From positions 248,001 to 312,000 of the forward strand of contig JADNRY010000029.1 in assembly GCA_015501585.1 (NCBI GenBank): DNA of 64,000 nt. Direction: 5' to 3'. The position numbers and the translations under genes are program-made. Numbering within the stretch: position 1 is the first letter of the stretch; the number at the start of each line of letters is the position of its first letter. Shown here one piece after another: positions 44,866-55,933 of the stretch. Below the pieces are notes generated by a model. The model was not told where the DNA came from. It did not search any database and saw only the letters and a list, made by a program, of their open reading frames with translations. The DNA comes from Rhodocollybia butyracea (taxonomy: Eukaryota > Basidiomycota > Agaricomycetes > Agaricales > Omphalotaceae).

Positions 44866-45572
44866 CTGTCTGCTCAAAGCGCTCACTGTGCTCGTCTTAG
44901 CTCTATGATGTGTCCAATCTTTTCTTAAATAATAAATTTGATTCTCCGGTCCAGTATATGCCTTTGGCTAGTTTGGCTTAGCTTCAAAGTTGTTAGTCTC
45001 ACCATTGGCGTCTCTCAATCCCACTCTCAACACTGCAACTTTCTTTTAACCACCAAGTGATTCAGAAGGACATTTCTTTCTATGGCCACTGTGAGCTTTT
45101 ACTTCTGTACGTTTCAGCTGCTTTTGTTAACTGTGTTCTGCACTGCAGTACATTCTGCCTTGGAAAGAAGACACAATCTGAACTGGACAATTCCCTTGAC
45201 ACCCAACATCTCAGTCTTCCTTGCTTGCCATGAGCCCAATGAACAAAGTTCAACTGACAACGCTGGGCGTCTTGTCTGGAGACCACTACCACGGATCCAT
45301 CTTGATGCTGGACACGGAAGTATGTTGGTGGCTTTTTTTCACTTTCTTTTCACTGACTAATCAGTGTTCTTTTTGAGTGTTTTTGCACATCTTAACTTTT
45401 AACTAGACTGTGTGCTGGAATCTTTGTGTCCAGGTCTGTGTCATTCGCAGGTATCACATATCCAGCTCTTTGGCAGCTGCTTCTCATTGGTACATTATGC
45501 CCCAAAATAATTCCATCACTTCAGACTTATCATTTTTGTAGTACTTTTGCTGATAACCACTTCCTCCTTGTA

Positions 45573-45720
45573 GAGATGTCCATGAGTCCGGATCCAAGTA
45601 TACTTGGATCTGGAGTGCAAGTACTTGCAGCCTAAAAGGCCTGACTTGTGACCTGTGGGAAACGGGTCACTGACTCACAAGTATTACTTGCAAGTCTTGC
45701 AGGTACTTGTGATTCATCTA
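45573..45720. repeat. hAT-like transposon terminus with nested palindromes
   Basis: Begins with TAGAGATGTCCATGAG, resembling hAT ends, then a run of short palindromes (GGATCCAAGTATACTTGGATC, AAGTACTTGC, TTGCAAGTCTTGCAGGTACTTG). No matching second end or transposase was found. Confidence 0.4.
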
Positions 45721-46435
45721 ATAAACAAGTGTTACAGAAGTATTTACCATTACTTACTTGTGTCAGGGATTGACCATTTCCATGGTCAATACAGACTTGC
45801 CTATACTATATTATTACAGGCACAGACTCTAGTTACTATACCTACTGTACAAGACTAAGGGGAAGGGGATTTTGCCATACTATTTACCTATCTACCTTGT
45901 TTGCTCATATTCTTGCTTACTCATATCATAAGCTACTATCTTACTTATCAATCCATTCACTTACTAATCCACTTTGATTACTTATTCAGTACAATCCATG
46001 GAATTGCCTTGAGGATTGCACATGTTTCTTATATAATATCTTCCCATGAGAATTACCTATAAAAGCCTTACTTGAATGGACCCCCCTCTTTTCTTTAGTC
46101 CTAATATTTTGTAACCCAGTACCTACAGCTATCAACATTGTTTGAACCATACTCTTTTGTGTGAACACTGAGATTTACACCCGAGAGACAAGCTACTTTA
46201 CTGACATACAAGATCTGAATACTCCAATAGTTATCCAACTATTGTAAGATTCCCGACATTTACTTGTCACCAATACCCGTATTGAGCACACCAACTCAAT
46301 ATAAAGTATACCTTTCCTCACTTGTTCTAAGGTTCTAGCTACTTACTTTCTACTGATCAGCCCCAAACATTATATTAACCAAACATACCCATTTTACTGG
46401 TTAACAAGACTCCTCGTTGAGACCTTGACAACTTG

Positions 46436-46605
46436 TGTTGGATTAGGGATTTGTCATTCCAAGCTCATAATCTCACTTAGGTATAAAACTGTAGTCAGCG
46501 GATGCTTCTGCATCCGTTTGTCTCTCTCTCTTCTGACGGTCACGGAGAGGACAACTGGAAATACACTTGTTGCTGTCGGTTTACCCTCAGGAGCCTATCA
46601 CAACA
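46436..46605. mobile_element. 170-bp solo-LTR-like element, copy 2
   Basis: Begins TGTTGGATTAGGG and ends TATCACAACA; flanked by perfect ACTTG duplications (46431-46435 and 46606-46610). Highly similar to 33007-33174, including the GGATGC-TTCT-GCATCC hairpin. Confidence 0.85.
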
Positions 46606-46659
46606 ACTTGCATAAATTGATTGTACAGTATATAATGCTAACAAAACCATGTACTTATA

Positions 46660-47022
46660 GTGCTTTTCAATAATAATGACATTCCGAAAAAAAAAAAAAA
46701 AAAAAAAAACTTTTGTCCAGCCGGTCTGTTTGGCGTGGCGCCTATTTCTCTGAATCACATGGGCGGCCGCCACGCCACTGACACTGAGGTCAATATTTCT
46801 TACTATATAAGGCAAGAACTGCGCACATTTGGCGCACCACCAACTGCAAAATTGTTGCAGCTATTGCCTTATATGGTAAGAAATGGTGCAACTCTTACAT
46901 GCCGAGGGCTGGCATGGTACGGCACATATGCCATGTGATTCAGAAAAATAGGCGCCGCGCCTTACCCATCCAGTAGACAAAAAGTTTTTTTTTTTCCGCA
47001 TGTCATTATTATTGAAAAGTAC
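46660..47022. mobile_element. 363-bp foldback element
   Basis: Almost the whole element is an inverted repeat. The ends (GTGCTTTTCAATAATAATG / CATTATTATTGAAAAGTAC) pair, as do inner blocks (GCGCCTATTTCTCTGAATCACATG with its inverse near 46930-46965, and TATATAAGGCAA with TTGCCTTATA). It includes an A23 run (46687-46709) opposite a T-run. No clear target duplication. It abuts the next MITE. Confidence 0.75.
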
Positions 47023-47026
47023 AATA

Positions 47027-47696
47027 GGGTGGTTCAAGCTGGGTTTTTAAACCCTTTTTACACGCTTTTTACATCTATTTTTTATGTATTTTTACACTCA
47101 TTTTACAAAAAAGAGATCTTAAAAAGACTGTAAAAAGGTCATAAAAAGGGCACTGTGAAACCCCCCTCCTGCAACTTTGGCTTTTTTACACTGCATTTTT
47201 AGGGAGCATTTCAAGAAACATGAGGACTAAAGTTTAACTCGGTTTAATTAAAGTGTTCATACTTCTTTGTCGCGTCGGATTACAGCCCAGTCGCGTCGGG
47301 TTGCAGTGTTGTCACGTCGGGTTGACGGCGTGGTTGCACATGTTATGGCGCGAGATTGGTGTATCCTGGTTGGATGGTATGAGAAATAAAATGAATGTTA
47401 TGAACGTCGCAGACGCGGCGGGTTACCACCGGAGTGAGTCGGATGGTGTACGGGCACCATCCTGCACCGTCCTATACATCCTCGGTCACAGCCATAGTAA
47501 ACTCTGATACGTAAATCAGGAACAAACCAAAAAAAAGTTGTAAAAAAAGTTGTAAAAATGAACAAGATGCAGAAACGGCTTTGGAGCCGCTCTGCAATCC
47601 TCAACTCTTTTTATAACTTTTTTTATGATAAAAAATGCATAAAAAGAGTCATAAAAAATCCATAAAAAGGGTTTAAAAACCCAGCGTGAACCACCC
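47027..47696. mobile_element. 670-bp MITE with TA flanks
   Basis: Terminal inverted repeats start GGGTGGTTCAAGCTGGGTTT on the left; the inverse at the right end begins GGGTGGTTCACGCTGGGTTT. Both ends are flanked by TA, as for Tc1/mariner-type elements. The interior is rich in TTTTTA motifs and has three GTCGCGTCGG/GTCACGTCGG units near 47269-47320. No transposase. Confidence 0.8.
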
Positions 47697-47825
47697 TAAT
47701 AACTTGTTTACAACAATTTCATACTATGTTATGAAGTAAATATGTACTCACATCTAAGTTTTGAGTTGTAGACAGCTCACGGCGTTTAGGCGCTAATTAT
47801 AAAATGACAATATGTAATATGTTAC

Positions 47826-47874
47826 AGGACTCGTACCTGCCACGCCCTTGGCGTGATGGCCCACACTCGCAAGT
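47826..47874. repeat. dispersed repeat R2, copy 1
   Basis: About 49 bp (CAGGACTCGTACCTGCC ... CACTCGCAAGT) repeated at 48247-48296. It directly precedes repeat R1 copy 2. Confidence 0.75.
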
Positions 47875-48007
47875 GTAATGAAGGCTCATCCTTATGGCCG
47901 TTTTGCGTGGGAATTTTTCCCGATTAGGGTTGATCTTGCCCAAATTTGGGAGAATCGTTTCCCCATATTTAGAAATGTCAAAGCACTTGACATGTGACTT
48001 TCTGATG
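47874..48007. repeat. dispersed repeat R1, copy 2
   Basis: Similar to 44731-44865. Confidence 0.8.
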
Positions 48008-48791
48008 TATTCCATGTTAAACAATGGATGTTACCCAAAACTTCACCGCATCTGATACCTTTTTACTCTTGAACTTCTTGCATCAAACACTGTTGTGGTT
48101 GCACCTCAACTATTGGTGCTGTACATTCTTTTTGACACACAGTGTTTATCCATCTTAACATTTTTGTAACCCCCGCACTTTACTTCCTCGGTCTTTTACT
48201 TTTCGTTGGTGGTTGTTGCAGTGCATGATTCATAACTAGTCTCTTGCAGGACTTGTACCTGCCATGCGCTTGGCGCAATGGCCCACACTCGCAAGTCAAC
48301 TACTTGAAGTGTTTACTTAAGTAGCAAACCACAGTATCTAGAGCATCACGCAAAGTTCCAAGACTGTACACTTGCCATTCTACACCTACTGTACACATTT
48401 CTATAGCCCATTGTATCTATCATGCAAGTCTCTGTATGTATTTCTATAACCTATCGTACCCATCCTGTAGGTCTACATACACATTTTGTAAATCATCAAA
48501 GACCATCCAGACCATGCCATAAGGCTATGACCGGTCAGCCCATGCTGAAAACTGAAAACTTGCCCCGGATATGTCCAGTTCCTCGATATCCAGTTCCCAC
48601 TTGGGGTCATACCATCTATCCAGATCTCATAGATCAACTTCCAAAGAACATGCAATGCAAGCAAAGGCGAAGTCAATTTTACTTGGAGATTCATCCATGA
48701 TAGTTGCAGAACCACTTTTTGAGCAAAAATTCAAGGTTCAATACCTGAAGACCAGCCTTTTGGGTAGTCCGACGCTCAACAACCACAAAAT
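48008..48791. other. intergenic region with repeat R2 copy 2
   Basis: No supported gene. R2 copy 2 lies at 48247-48296. The right edge (about 48780-48850) is where the tail of macrodomain copy C diverges from copies A and B. Confidence 0.45.
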
Positions 48792-51772
48792 TCAACTACT
48801 ACGTTCAACGAATCTGTCCGAAATCCGCCGCCATATCCGCCGCCGTAGGGTCTCCTGCGATTCTTCTGGTGCGTCTTGTGATTCTTCAGAATTTTGCGTA
48901 CCTTCTGGGGTAACTTCTGGATCAAGCACATCGGTTCCAGATTCAGATGGAGGAAAGTATTCTGGTATAAGCGACTCGTAGACTGATTTGTCCTTGTTGC
49001 TCCATACGACAAAGATAACGCGGTCAAGCTAAGTATATGAAGGTATGGTGAGCACTCAGAATAGCTTAAGCGAAGGAACAAACCTTAAACGTAGAGTCAT
49101 CTTCTGAATCAAAGTGTTTTCGTACAACGTTCAACGCTATGTGCGTGGCGTCTTCTATGGGATAACCATAGGTCCCGGTGGAGATGGAGGGAAAGGCCTG
49201 AAGTGTGATGTCAGTATTTGATTGGGAGATACAAGGAAGTGCTAACGATGTGGCGCAGAGAGTTCTTCAAGGCCAGATCAAGACTGGTCTGATAGCAGGA
49301 TGCCAATTCCTTTGCTTTCCGATCGGCCGACGTAGACGAATACACGGGCCCAACTGTGTGTATAATCTTTTTACTATACCGCAAATACTATGAGGAACAG
49401 ATCCTCGTATACCAGAGAGCAATAAACTCACGAAGGCAATCGATAGGCCCCAGTAATTTTCGAAAACCCAGTTTCGCAACCGTTTAACGTCTTACCTGAT
49501 TATATCGATATCGTCAGTCATTTACGGAGTCAGCAATGATGAAGACAAGGGTCGCCATACATTCGTCGTATAGCTTCCGGCCAGCTGCAGCATGAACAGC
49601 TCCATCTACACCTCCTCCGCCTGAACAGATTTAATTATGAGCCAGTCTTGATCTAGCAGTATAACAAACCGAGGAGGGTCTCATTGGCTGCATTAACAAT
49701 CGAATCCACTTCGAGTTTAGTTATATTTCCTTGACTGAAGCAGCATGAGTCCGAGATACTATGATTTGAAGCAATCTTACAATAAGGTTACTCGGCTCAA
49801 GTATGAAGAATTTGGCTTGAATTTTTGCTTGCGGCGTGAAGGTGCTTTGAGTACGGAAGTCTTGTAAAGCTGGGATATAGGCCGTAATTCCGAAAACTTG
49901 AAGATAGTCGTTCCAACTTTGCTTTCAGTTGAGGAATAGGAGGAACCTGAGTTGGACATGGTGGCCGGAACAATAACAGTATGATGACCTTCACGAAACT
50001 GAGGCCCTCCAGCGTGATCCTGTACATCGCGGGTCTGAGTTATAACACCTGTTGAAGCGGGAATGACGCCATAGCTGCCGTACATTTTGGGCACACCGGA
50101 AGGAACTACTGTTGACAATGAACCCATTCTTGCTTCCTCCTGGGTCCGAGCCTTTTCCTCTGCAAGTTTTACCTTTGTAGCATAAGGAGGCCGAGATTCT
50201 GTGTGCAATGGCTGCAGTTGAATAGAGGGATCAGATACTATCACAGGTATTCGCTGAAGTATGATATGTATTGCATGGGCTGAGGGACGATTGCGTGAGT
50301 CTTGTTCCCAGCACTGAACTGCTAATCCCCATAATCTATCTGGACACCAAACATTTTCAGGTCGGGTTGGCCTTTGACCGTTCAATAGACTGAGGAGTAC
50401 AGCAGTCTCACTGGGACAGTTATGGAATGGCACTTTTCTGGTTAGGATCTGATTTTTAAATTAAATTCACAATTTGGGCAAGGTGATACTGAAAGAAATG
50501 TTCTTACTTCAACAATTGTGCATCCAAAAGCATAAATATCCCTGGAAGTGTGAGGAGCTTTTGGACTAGTATCGGGAGAGATGTATTCAGGAGCTAGCCA
50601 ATGTATTGCTCCCTTGAGGAAACTACTGGAAGTTGCAATTGTCCAAGCTTGAGATTCAGTGCTAATCACACTCAGACCGAAGTCAGCAAGACAACAGCGG
50701 AGGTCATCAGTCACCAAGATGTTTGCCTGGCACCCCATTATCTTTAGCAGAAGTAAGACCTAAATTAGAAGGACACTGACACCTCGAATATCACCATGCA
50801 CAATAGGTGGGTCTTGTGAGTGCAAGTAGTAGATGCCTGCTGCAATGTCAGACAGCTAGAGATCATTGTCATTGACTAAATTTGCAGAACTGCAAAAAAT
50901 ACCAACAACTGAGGACACATCTTCCACCGGATTTGCCCTCAAGTATGTTATAATGTCTTTGTTTTTCATCCATGAGGAAATTAGGCAAAAGGAAGGAGAG
51001 AACAAATCGGAGTTGATCCTAATAGTGGAAGAATGTTGGGATGTCTAAGCTGTCGCCATACTAAAGCTTCGCGACAAAATTGCTGGAAGATAAAAATTAT
51101 AATAAGATAAAGATTTTGAAATCAGATTTGAAATCCATACATCACGGATATTCATCCGAGCTCTTTCGTCCTGCTCAAGAAATAGCCTAAGAACTTTCAA
51201 ACATACCGATCTGCCTTTTACTTTTCCGCGCCATATATCCTACCATTATTACCTGTTAATATTGTTGTACAGATCGATCAAAAGACCTTGCTCACTGCGA
51301 AACCACCACCTGCAACTGCATTGGTACCCTCTTTCTCGACATCATGTATAATGAGTGATGGCGGTAAAAGTTGAAATTTACTTGACAAGTAGCGAAGGAG
51401 GCCATGAAGATCTTCATACTTTTGGGTAGGGCTGGCGACAACTTCATTCCTGAGATCCAAGAGCTAACGAGCCCGTGAGTCGTGACAATGTGATTTTATC
51501 CCGCATTCGATTTCATGACTTACGAGTTGGATGTAATCCATCATGTGTTCAGCCATCTCTATATTGAGCCAATGCAAACAGTTCTTTTTAGAAGTTTGGA
51601 GCTGTCTGAAGGCCTTGTATTCTACAAGGGCTTTATTGAGGAATCGTCTGGATTCGACATCGCTGACACTGATTATACGTAAGCATAGCCAAGAACCATT
51701 GAAGACTGCTTACCTAATTGCTTCTTCTCTGGCTTCTGTTAAACGTAGCCCACGGGTGGCTAACATGTTCAT
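48792..51772 (-). CDS. TKL kinase-macrodomain fusion protein (kinase C + macrodomain copy C)
   Basis: Kinase part: ATG 51770-51772 ([18 protein letters not shown]), then the same helical N-terminus, Gly loop, [22 protein letters not shown] and [10 protein letters not shown] as kinase B. One uninterrupted exon (49777-50456 or so) runs from the kinase C-lobe ([18 protein letters not shown]) through a linker of roughly 100 residues ([19 protein letters not shown] ... HHTVIVPAT) straight into macrodomain exon 1 ([31 protein letters not shown]). The remaining macrodomain exons follow down to 48792. The C-terminus differs from copies A and B: after APEESQETL it reads [17 protein letters not shown]. 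Read literally this is a kinase with an ADP-ribose-binding or hydrolase domain. The macrodomain ATG (49957-49959) keeps a GCCACC context, so a separate macrodomain protein is also possible. Confidence 0.72.
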
Positions 51773-52219
51773 TGTCTACAATGTGCACGGGAGTTGGAGT
51801 AGATGAAGCTGCTAACTTCAGGTCAGTGTTGTATGGGAAGCGCAACCGTTAACTCGGCGCTCATCTCGAACCAATTACTCCCGTTTCACGTCAGTCTAGT
51901 TAAATAGCCCAGGGTATACATAACCGGTTGCGGTGTCAATGTGAAAGGACTGGCGAACACTGATACATCAATCACACTTGAAAAGTGCATTAGTCCCAGC
52001 TCGGAATTGAAGAACCTCCGTTTTCATTGCCTGAAACCCTGCTTCGTATGAGTTGTTAAAAGACACATTAGAGGATTCTGTGCACTTTTCAGAAGAAGCA
52101 GCCTTCAACGTCTCCAAATCAACGAGTGGTGGGACACTCATTGAGAGAAGTATTTGCGAACGTTACCTTCACAAAAGCAACCTTTAAGTAAGCATGTGTC
52201 TGACTATATGACTTGTAGC
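51773..52219. other. intergenic region between kinase C and macrodomain remnant D
   Basis: Upstream region of kinase C, similar in part to that of kinase B, followed by sequence also present at 34797-34925 (fragment E). No gene. Confidence 0.45.
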
Positions 52220-52814
52220 AATGGAGTATATACTCCAGTTCTGCGAGACCAGATCACTCCTTTGCTTTCTGGTCGGCCAATACAAACCGTGTGTATGATG
52301 CTTTGACTGTACTATGCAGAACAGATCCTCGTATATCATAGACCAATCAACTCACAAAGGCAGTCGATAGGCCCCAGTAATTTTCGAAAACCCAGTTTCA
52401 CAACCGTTTAACGTCGGAGTCAGTAACGAGAACGACGTCGTCGTACATTTGTAGTATAGCTTCCGGCCAACAGCAGCATGAATCGCCCCATAGCGCCCCA
52501 CCCACACCTCCTTCGCCTGAACAGGTTTAATTATGAAAAAGTCTTGGCTCTAGCATAGTCTTGGTTAAACCTACCTACCTACCTTGGAGTAGTCTTGGCT
52601 TTAACAGGATAACAAACCGAGGAGGCTCCTATTGGCCGCAGAATCTACTTTGAGTTTAGTTATATGTCCTGAACTAAAGCAGCATGCTTGAATTTTTAAT
52701 GCTTTGAGTACGGAGGACTTGTAAAGCTGGAATATAGGTCGTAGCTCTGAAAACTGGAAGATGCTCATTTCGACTTCGGTGGAGGAGGGAATAGGAGGAA
52801 TCCAAGTCGGACAT
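52220..52814 (-). pseudogene. macrodomain gene remnant D
   Basis: Keeps the ATG (52812-52814, in a GCCACC context), exon-1 fragments (SELRPIFQLYKSSVLKA), parts of the ITKLKVDSAAN exon and the [13 protein letters not shown] exon, but with large deletions and frame loss; the C-terminal half is missing. It is divergent from TyrRS, the ancestral arrangement. Confidence 0.8.
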
Positions 52815-52913
52815 GGTGGCCGGAACAATAATAGTATATTTGATTGGCGCTTATCCGTCGTGCTCGAGTCACTTTATTTATTTATATAATTCGACTCGCA
52901 ATTTTCAACTTCC
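52815..52913. promoter_or_regulatory. 99-bp divergent promoter, macrodomain D / TyrRS
   Basis: The interval between the two start codons; its derived copy is at 29128-29229. AT-rich with a TATTTATTTATATAA stretch near 52874-52888. Confidence 0.6.
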
Positions 52914-54525
52914 ATGGCCGATTCGACCTCTGTTATAGAGCTTTCTCCTGAACAAAATGTTCAATATGACATGATAACACGAAGACTGCAAGAAGTCCTC
53001 GGAGGTGACGCTATCAAGGCCATCCTGAAGGAAGGCAAAACACCAAAAGCTTACTGGGGCGCGTTTCTGCATTTTATTCCGTGTATAATCAAGTCCTGAT
53101 ATGTTCTTGTATACAGGAACTGCACCAACTGGAAGACGTGAGCTAGATCTTTCTCGATCGTTGCAAATAATCAAAGTAATAATCTTCTTAGCACATATTG
53201 GTTACTTTGTTCCATTGACAAAAGTCGCTGATTTCCTGCGAGCCGGTGTAGAGGTGCGCTTGTTAGCTGTATGAAGGAATATGTACTGATCTAATATATC
53301 CCAGGTCAAAATTCTGCTAGCAGGTAAAATAACTGCAGTAGAGATGCATTCGAGTCATTCCTTACGCGTTCCTCAGATGTTCATGCATTCCTGGATAATA
53401 TGAAAGCTCCACTTGATCTAGTACAACACAGAACAAAATACTACGAACACGTTCTTCTCGCCGTCTTCAAGTCGCTCGGAATACCAACATCGAAGCTGCA
53501 TTTCATTCAGGGATCATCTTACCAACTTTCAAAGGAATACAATATGGACAACTACCGATTATGTGCAACTGTAACGGAACACGATGCGAAGAAGGCTGGC
53601 GCAGAGGTCGTAAAGCAGGTCGAGAGTCCATTGCTGAGTGGATTGCTCTATCCTGGTCTTCAGGCTTTAGATGAGCAGTACTTGGATGTCGACTTTCAGT
53701 TCGGTGGTGTCGATCAGGTTTGTTTATCCGTTGTTATCAATATGTTCATCTACCTCAAGCTGTCCATGGCAGAGAAAAATTTTCACCTTTGCGGAACTCT
53801 ACCTACCACGACTAGGTTATCGCAAACGATCGCATCTTATGAATGCCATGGTTCCCGGTTTGATGGGAGGCAAAATGTCCTCTTCAGATCCAAACTCCAA
53901 AGTCGACTTACTTGACTCCCCTGAGGCGGTAAAGAAAAAGATCAAAGGAGCTTTTTGCGAACCGGGTAATGTGGAGGATAATGGTCTCCTCTCGTTTGCT
54001 GAAGCCGTGATCTTCCCGATCAGCCAGCTCAAGATTGATCAGGCAAAGGGTACTGGGGTCTTTGACGAGGAAGGAAAAGAAGGTCTATCGACGGACCAGA
54101 AATCCTTCGCATCAGACAGCGCCCCCGAGGGTACCCTGTTTACTGTCGAAACGAAATTTGACGGTCCGATGCATTTCTCGACGTTTGAAGATCTGCGACA
54201 AGCATTCAAAGATGAAAAGTTACACCCAGGCGACTTGAAACCCGCGATGATAACTGCGATTAATAGGTTGCTGGATCCGATTAGGAAGACGTTCGAGGAG
54301 AGCGAAGAGTTCCAGAAAATAGAGAAGCTGGCTTACCCTGATCCCAATGCGAAACAACCGGCTAAGAAGAAGAAGGTTTGTGTGCCCCCCTATCACATTC
54401 TCATTACTGTGTGCTGAAGCTTGAGATAGGAAAAAGTTTACCATCCTCCTCCACCCGGAAAGGGCAAGAATGTCCAATCATCAGATGCGCCCGTCAATCC
54501 AGAAGCTACGACTCCAGCGCCGTGA
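52914..54525 (+). CDS. TYS1: cytoplasmic tyrosyl-tRNA synthetase
   Basis: Class I aminoacyl-tRNA synthetase charging tRNA-Tyr. ATG 52914 ([20 protein letters not shown]). Exon 1 ends in AYWG; the next exons give TAPTGRP and the HIGH-type motif PHIGYF. A 19-nt exon (VKILLA) and [11 protein letters not shown] follow. The tyrosine-binding [15 protein letters not shown] block and the KMSKS-type loop [17 protein letters not shown] are intact. The C-terminus ([14 protein letters not shown]) splices to [13 protein letters not shown] ... NPEATTPAP, stop 54523-54525. The first intron (53059-53116) needs a GC donor to keep frame. It is the intact member of the pair whose fossil lies at 29230. Confidence 0.94.
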
Positions 54526-54714
54526 ATAATACCTCGTAGAATCAACTTTATTGACATTGGGACGCTATTGGCCTGAGAGGCTATAATTAATTGCGAAAAA
54601 GTATACACATGCAGGAACATGACTATGAAAACGAGATGGAAATAAATACCCAACAATATTGAAAACAACCATGATCTTGTGTGAGCGTGCAAATAAAAAT
54701 GAAAAAAGAACGAT

Positions 54715-55933
54715 TCAGCTGTTGTCTGCCTTCACACCGGCGGAGCTGCCTTCTTCTTCCGACATCCCGTTCATCGATCCGGAAACTGTGTTATGGCCTC
54801 CAGCGTTCGCCTGCACATGGGCTACCGCCGCAGCGGCAGCTTGCGTTTGAAACGGAGTAGGCACGACGAGAGATCTGTGAAATCGGGCACGAAATTCATT
54901 GGCCGCATTCGCGGTTATATCAGCAGAAGTAGATCCCGACGGAGGTTGGACGAAGCCGTGCTGTGCAGGATATTGCTGCGACCCATCGAAAGGCTGCTGA
55001 TGTTGTTGCCGGCGCTATAAAACAGCTTGAGCTTTATGGATCATAGACAACGAAAAGATATACCTGGCGATCCCACTGATCCCAAGCGTCAGCGATAATA
55101 GGCTCGAGACTGGCAAGCTCTTCGTTGCTCATCTGGAGACTGTTCAACAGATGCTGTTTTAGCAGCGGAGCACAGGAGAAGCTGAGGAGGAGGGTAGTGG
55201 CAAACATTTGTCCACCAGGTCCTTGAGCAGCAATATTCGGAGTGGAAAATGATGAATCATTGGGATCGTCGCCGAGACCAGGAGGAGGAGGAGATATCAT
55301 GGTCGCATGGTACCCAGCCTGGGGATCAACAGAATACTGAAGTCCGCCTGTATCATCGGATGGGCCTGAGATATCATTACCCATGTCCATACCTAGTTCA
55401 CGCAGCTTCTTCTGCTTTACGAGGGCGCGATGTTTGCGCTGTCTGTCACGAGCAGCAGCTCTGACTCTGTCACGTCTAGCTTCCTCTTCTGGAGTCAGCT
55501 CTGGTGTACTAGAAGAGGCAGGAGCGCTTATACTAGTAACAGGCGCTGGCACTGGTGCAGGAGGCGGAGGCGGAGGACTCATCACTGTATTTTGATTCCT
55601 CTGCGGAGGGGGATGAATGTAATTGACGGGAATTCCGAGTCTATCTCGTTCTCGTTTTCTACGCTGTCGCTCGGCTGCCTTTTCCCTCTTAATCCGCTGG
55701 CTAGGAGTCTCGTTTTCTCTGTTTCTTTTCCTGTTGCTAGGCGGGTTGCACTGAGAGAAGTTGCCTCCATAATGAGATTGCCTTCCATGGCTTTCAGAAA
55801 ACTTTACACTGTCTAATGCACCTAGCTGATCCGATTGTGACTCTGAGGTGCCCGTTCCAGTGACAATTCGTGACCGACGAGTAACGGGGGTGGAGGAAGG
55901 TGACAAGATTTCTTTTGGAGCGGTCATAAGCAT
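54715..55933 (-). CDS. basic, low-complexity nuclear-type protein of unknown function
   Basis: ATG 55931-55933 (MLMTAPKEILSPSS) or the in-frame ATG six bases on. Two exons: about 55065-55933 and 54715-55019, joined across a 45-bp intron (...WDQWDRQ | RRQQHQQPFDG). It has two strongly basic helices: QRIKREKAAERQRRKRERDR and ARDRQRKHRALVKQKKLRELG, with a Pro-rich stretch between them, a hydrophobic helix (MFATTLLLSFSCAPLLKQHL) and a Gln/Ala-rich C-terminus ending EEEGSSAGVKADNS. The basic regions recall bZIP DNA-binding segments, but no leucine zipper follows, so I do not name a family. About 390 aa, uninterrupted. Probably a basidiomycete-restricted regulator; function unknown. Confidence 0.78.

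Larger units (their letters stand above)
44481..46435. other. about 2 kb repeat-rich intergenic DNA
   Basis: No recognisable gene; the open frame at 45082-45360 (+) starts with a hydrophobic stretch but matches no family I know. It contains a dispersed repeat (44731-44865) and a hAT-like terminal motif with short palindromes (45573-45720), listed separately. Confidence 0.45.

Noticed and set aside
45082..45360. 92-codon + frame with a hydrophobic start
   Set aside because: No family resemblance, lies in repeat-rich DNA, and its extent is what chance allows.
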